From Candidatus Zixiibacteriota bacterium (GTDB lineage Bacteria; Zixibacteria; MSB-5A5; GN15; PGXB01), in the NCBI GenBank assembly GCA_024230695.1, contig JAAERC010000982.1, positions 1 through 13,503 on the forward strand: a stretch of DNA of 13,503 bases, read 5' to 3'. Shown here one piece after another: positions 13,079-13,503 of the stretch; position 1 is the first letter of the stretch; each line of letters begins with the position of its first letter. Under the pieces are notes generated by a model. That model ran no database searches, was not told the DNA's origin, and saw only the letters and a program-made list of their open reading frames with translations. Position numbers and translations under genes: made by a program.

Positions 13079-13503
13079 ATGAAAAAACTATTTATAACGT
13101 TGTTGTTTGCGGCGGTGATGATCTCGATGTTGTCACTGCCGGCAACTGCTCAACATGAGCGGTATCGAGATGATGTCAATTATGGCCAGTATATCAGATA
13201 TGATAAGTATCTTGATGTCGAAATCTGGACCGACGATGACGAATATTATGATGGTGAGGATATCACTATCAAGTTCCGAGCCAATAAAGATTGTTATGTA
13301 ATTGTTTATAACATCGATACTCGGGGAAATGTAAATTTACTGTATCCATCCGATCAGTGGGATGATACCAAAATTGAACGAGATAGAATTTATAGAATCC
13401 CGGATAGTTATGATGATTATGATTTAACTGTCCGTGGTCCCGAGGGGATCGAGTATATTCAGATTGTAGCATCACGGACCCCAATTCCGATTCCTGATTG
13501 GGG
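13079..13503 (+). CDS. Exported DUF4384-type domain protein, 3'-truncated by window edge
   Basis: The frame opens with ATG at 13079-13081, 9 bases after AGAAGAGG, and stays open for 141 codons to the right edge, so no stop is seen. Residues 1-25 are a signal peptide (MKKLFITLLFAAVMISMLSLPATAQ). From about 47 to 134 the pattern V-E-I-W-T-D-D-D-E-Y-Y-D-G-E-D-I-T-I-K-F, CYVIVYNIDTRGNVNLLYPS, YRIPDSYDDYDLTVRGPEG and YIQIVAS matches the DUF4384 fold (a periplasmic or surface domain reading 'gets displayed as number, G-x-[VI]-x-L-[LF]-[YF]-P, then IP, then P-x-G-x-E'). The name is from memory of the pattern. It is cotranscribed with the fibronectin III lipoprotein, 22 bases apart. In many bacteria such domains occur in multi-domain envelope proteins, so the missing part may carry further domains. 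Confidence 0.8.
   Translation, partial: MKKLFITLLFAAVMISMLSLPATAQHERYRDDVNYGQYIRYDKYLDVEIWTDDDEYYDGEDITIKFRANKDCYVIVYNIDTRGNVNLLYPSDQWDDTKIERDRIYRIPDSYDDYDLTVRGPEGIEYIQIVASRTPIPIPDW

Overview
The window looks like AT-rich chromosomal DNA from an uncultured or poorly studied Gram-negative bacterium of the FCB side of the tree. Candidate phylum Zixibacteria is my best guess. The pointers are four exported outer-envelope products (a beta-barrel and three lipoproteins), a secreted S41 protease ending in thrombospondin type 3 repeats plus a dockerin-like domain of the form N-I-L-D-V-x-[FY]-x-I-N-x-I-Y-K, a PEP-CTERM protein, and a -7 box of the TAnnTTTG type. The taxonomic call is inference; no rRNA or other phylogenetic anchor is present.

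Layout. 1-829: 3' three-quarters of queA (tRNA queuosine synthesis), cut by the window edge. 830-3996: a repeat-rich accessory stretch with a PEP-CTERM surface protein (+) and, on the minus strand, a two-gene unit of an ankyrin-repeat protein followed by a small helical protein. The long gaps hold interspersed palindromic repeats, including a 35-bp sequence present in inverted orientation at 866-900 and 3610-3644 and a dense block of hairpins at 3649-3946. 3997-5677 (minus): a class I SAM methyltransferase with a TTG start, and a lipoprotein with a perfectly phased 45-residue duplication, separated by two tandem hairpin repeats. 5863-7062 (+): an RlmL/YpsC-type THUMP rRNA methyltransferase, almost abutting a convergent cysteine-rich lipoprotein (7068-7457, minus). 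7830-8480 (+): an 8-strand-sized outer-membrane beta-barrel with a clear terminator. 8584-9921 (+): an NtrC-type sigma-54 response regulator with no kinase beside it. 9928-11928 (minus): the S41 protease. 12208-13056 and 13079 to the right edge (+): a two-gene operon of a fibronectin-III lipoprotein and a DUF4384-type exported protein.

Function together: apart from two RNA-modification genes (queA, rlmL-like), most of the window serves the cell envelope. The right half combines an outer-membrane protein, a sigma-54 activator, a calcium-dependent-looking secreted protease and a surface lipoprotein operon preceded by a weak sigma-54-like box. That suggests, but does not prove, that the activator controls local envelope genes. 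I found no CRISPR array, tRNA, rRNA, transposase or integrase. No single locus stands out as a complete new defence or mobile system. The best leads are the ankyrin/helical pair with its 9-nt G tract, the palindrome block, and the atypical S41 active site.
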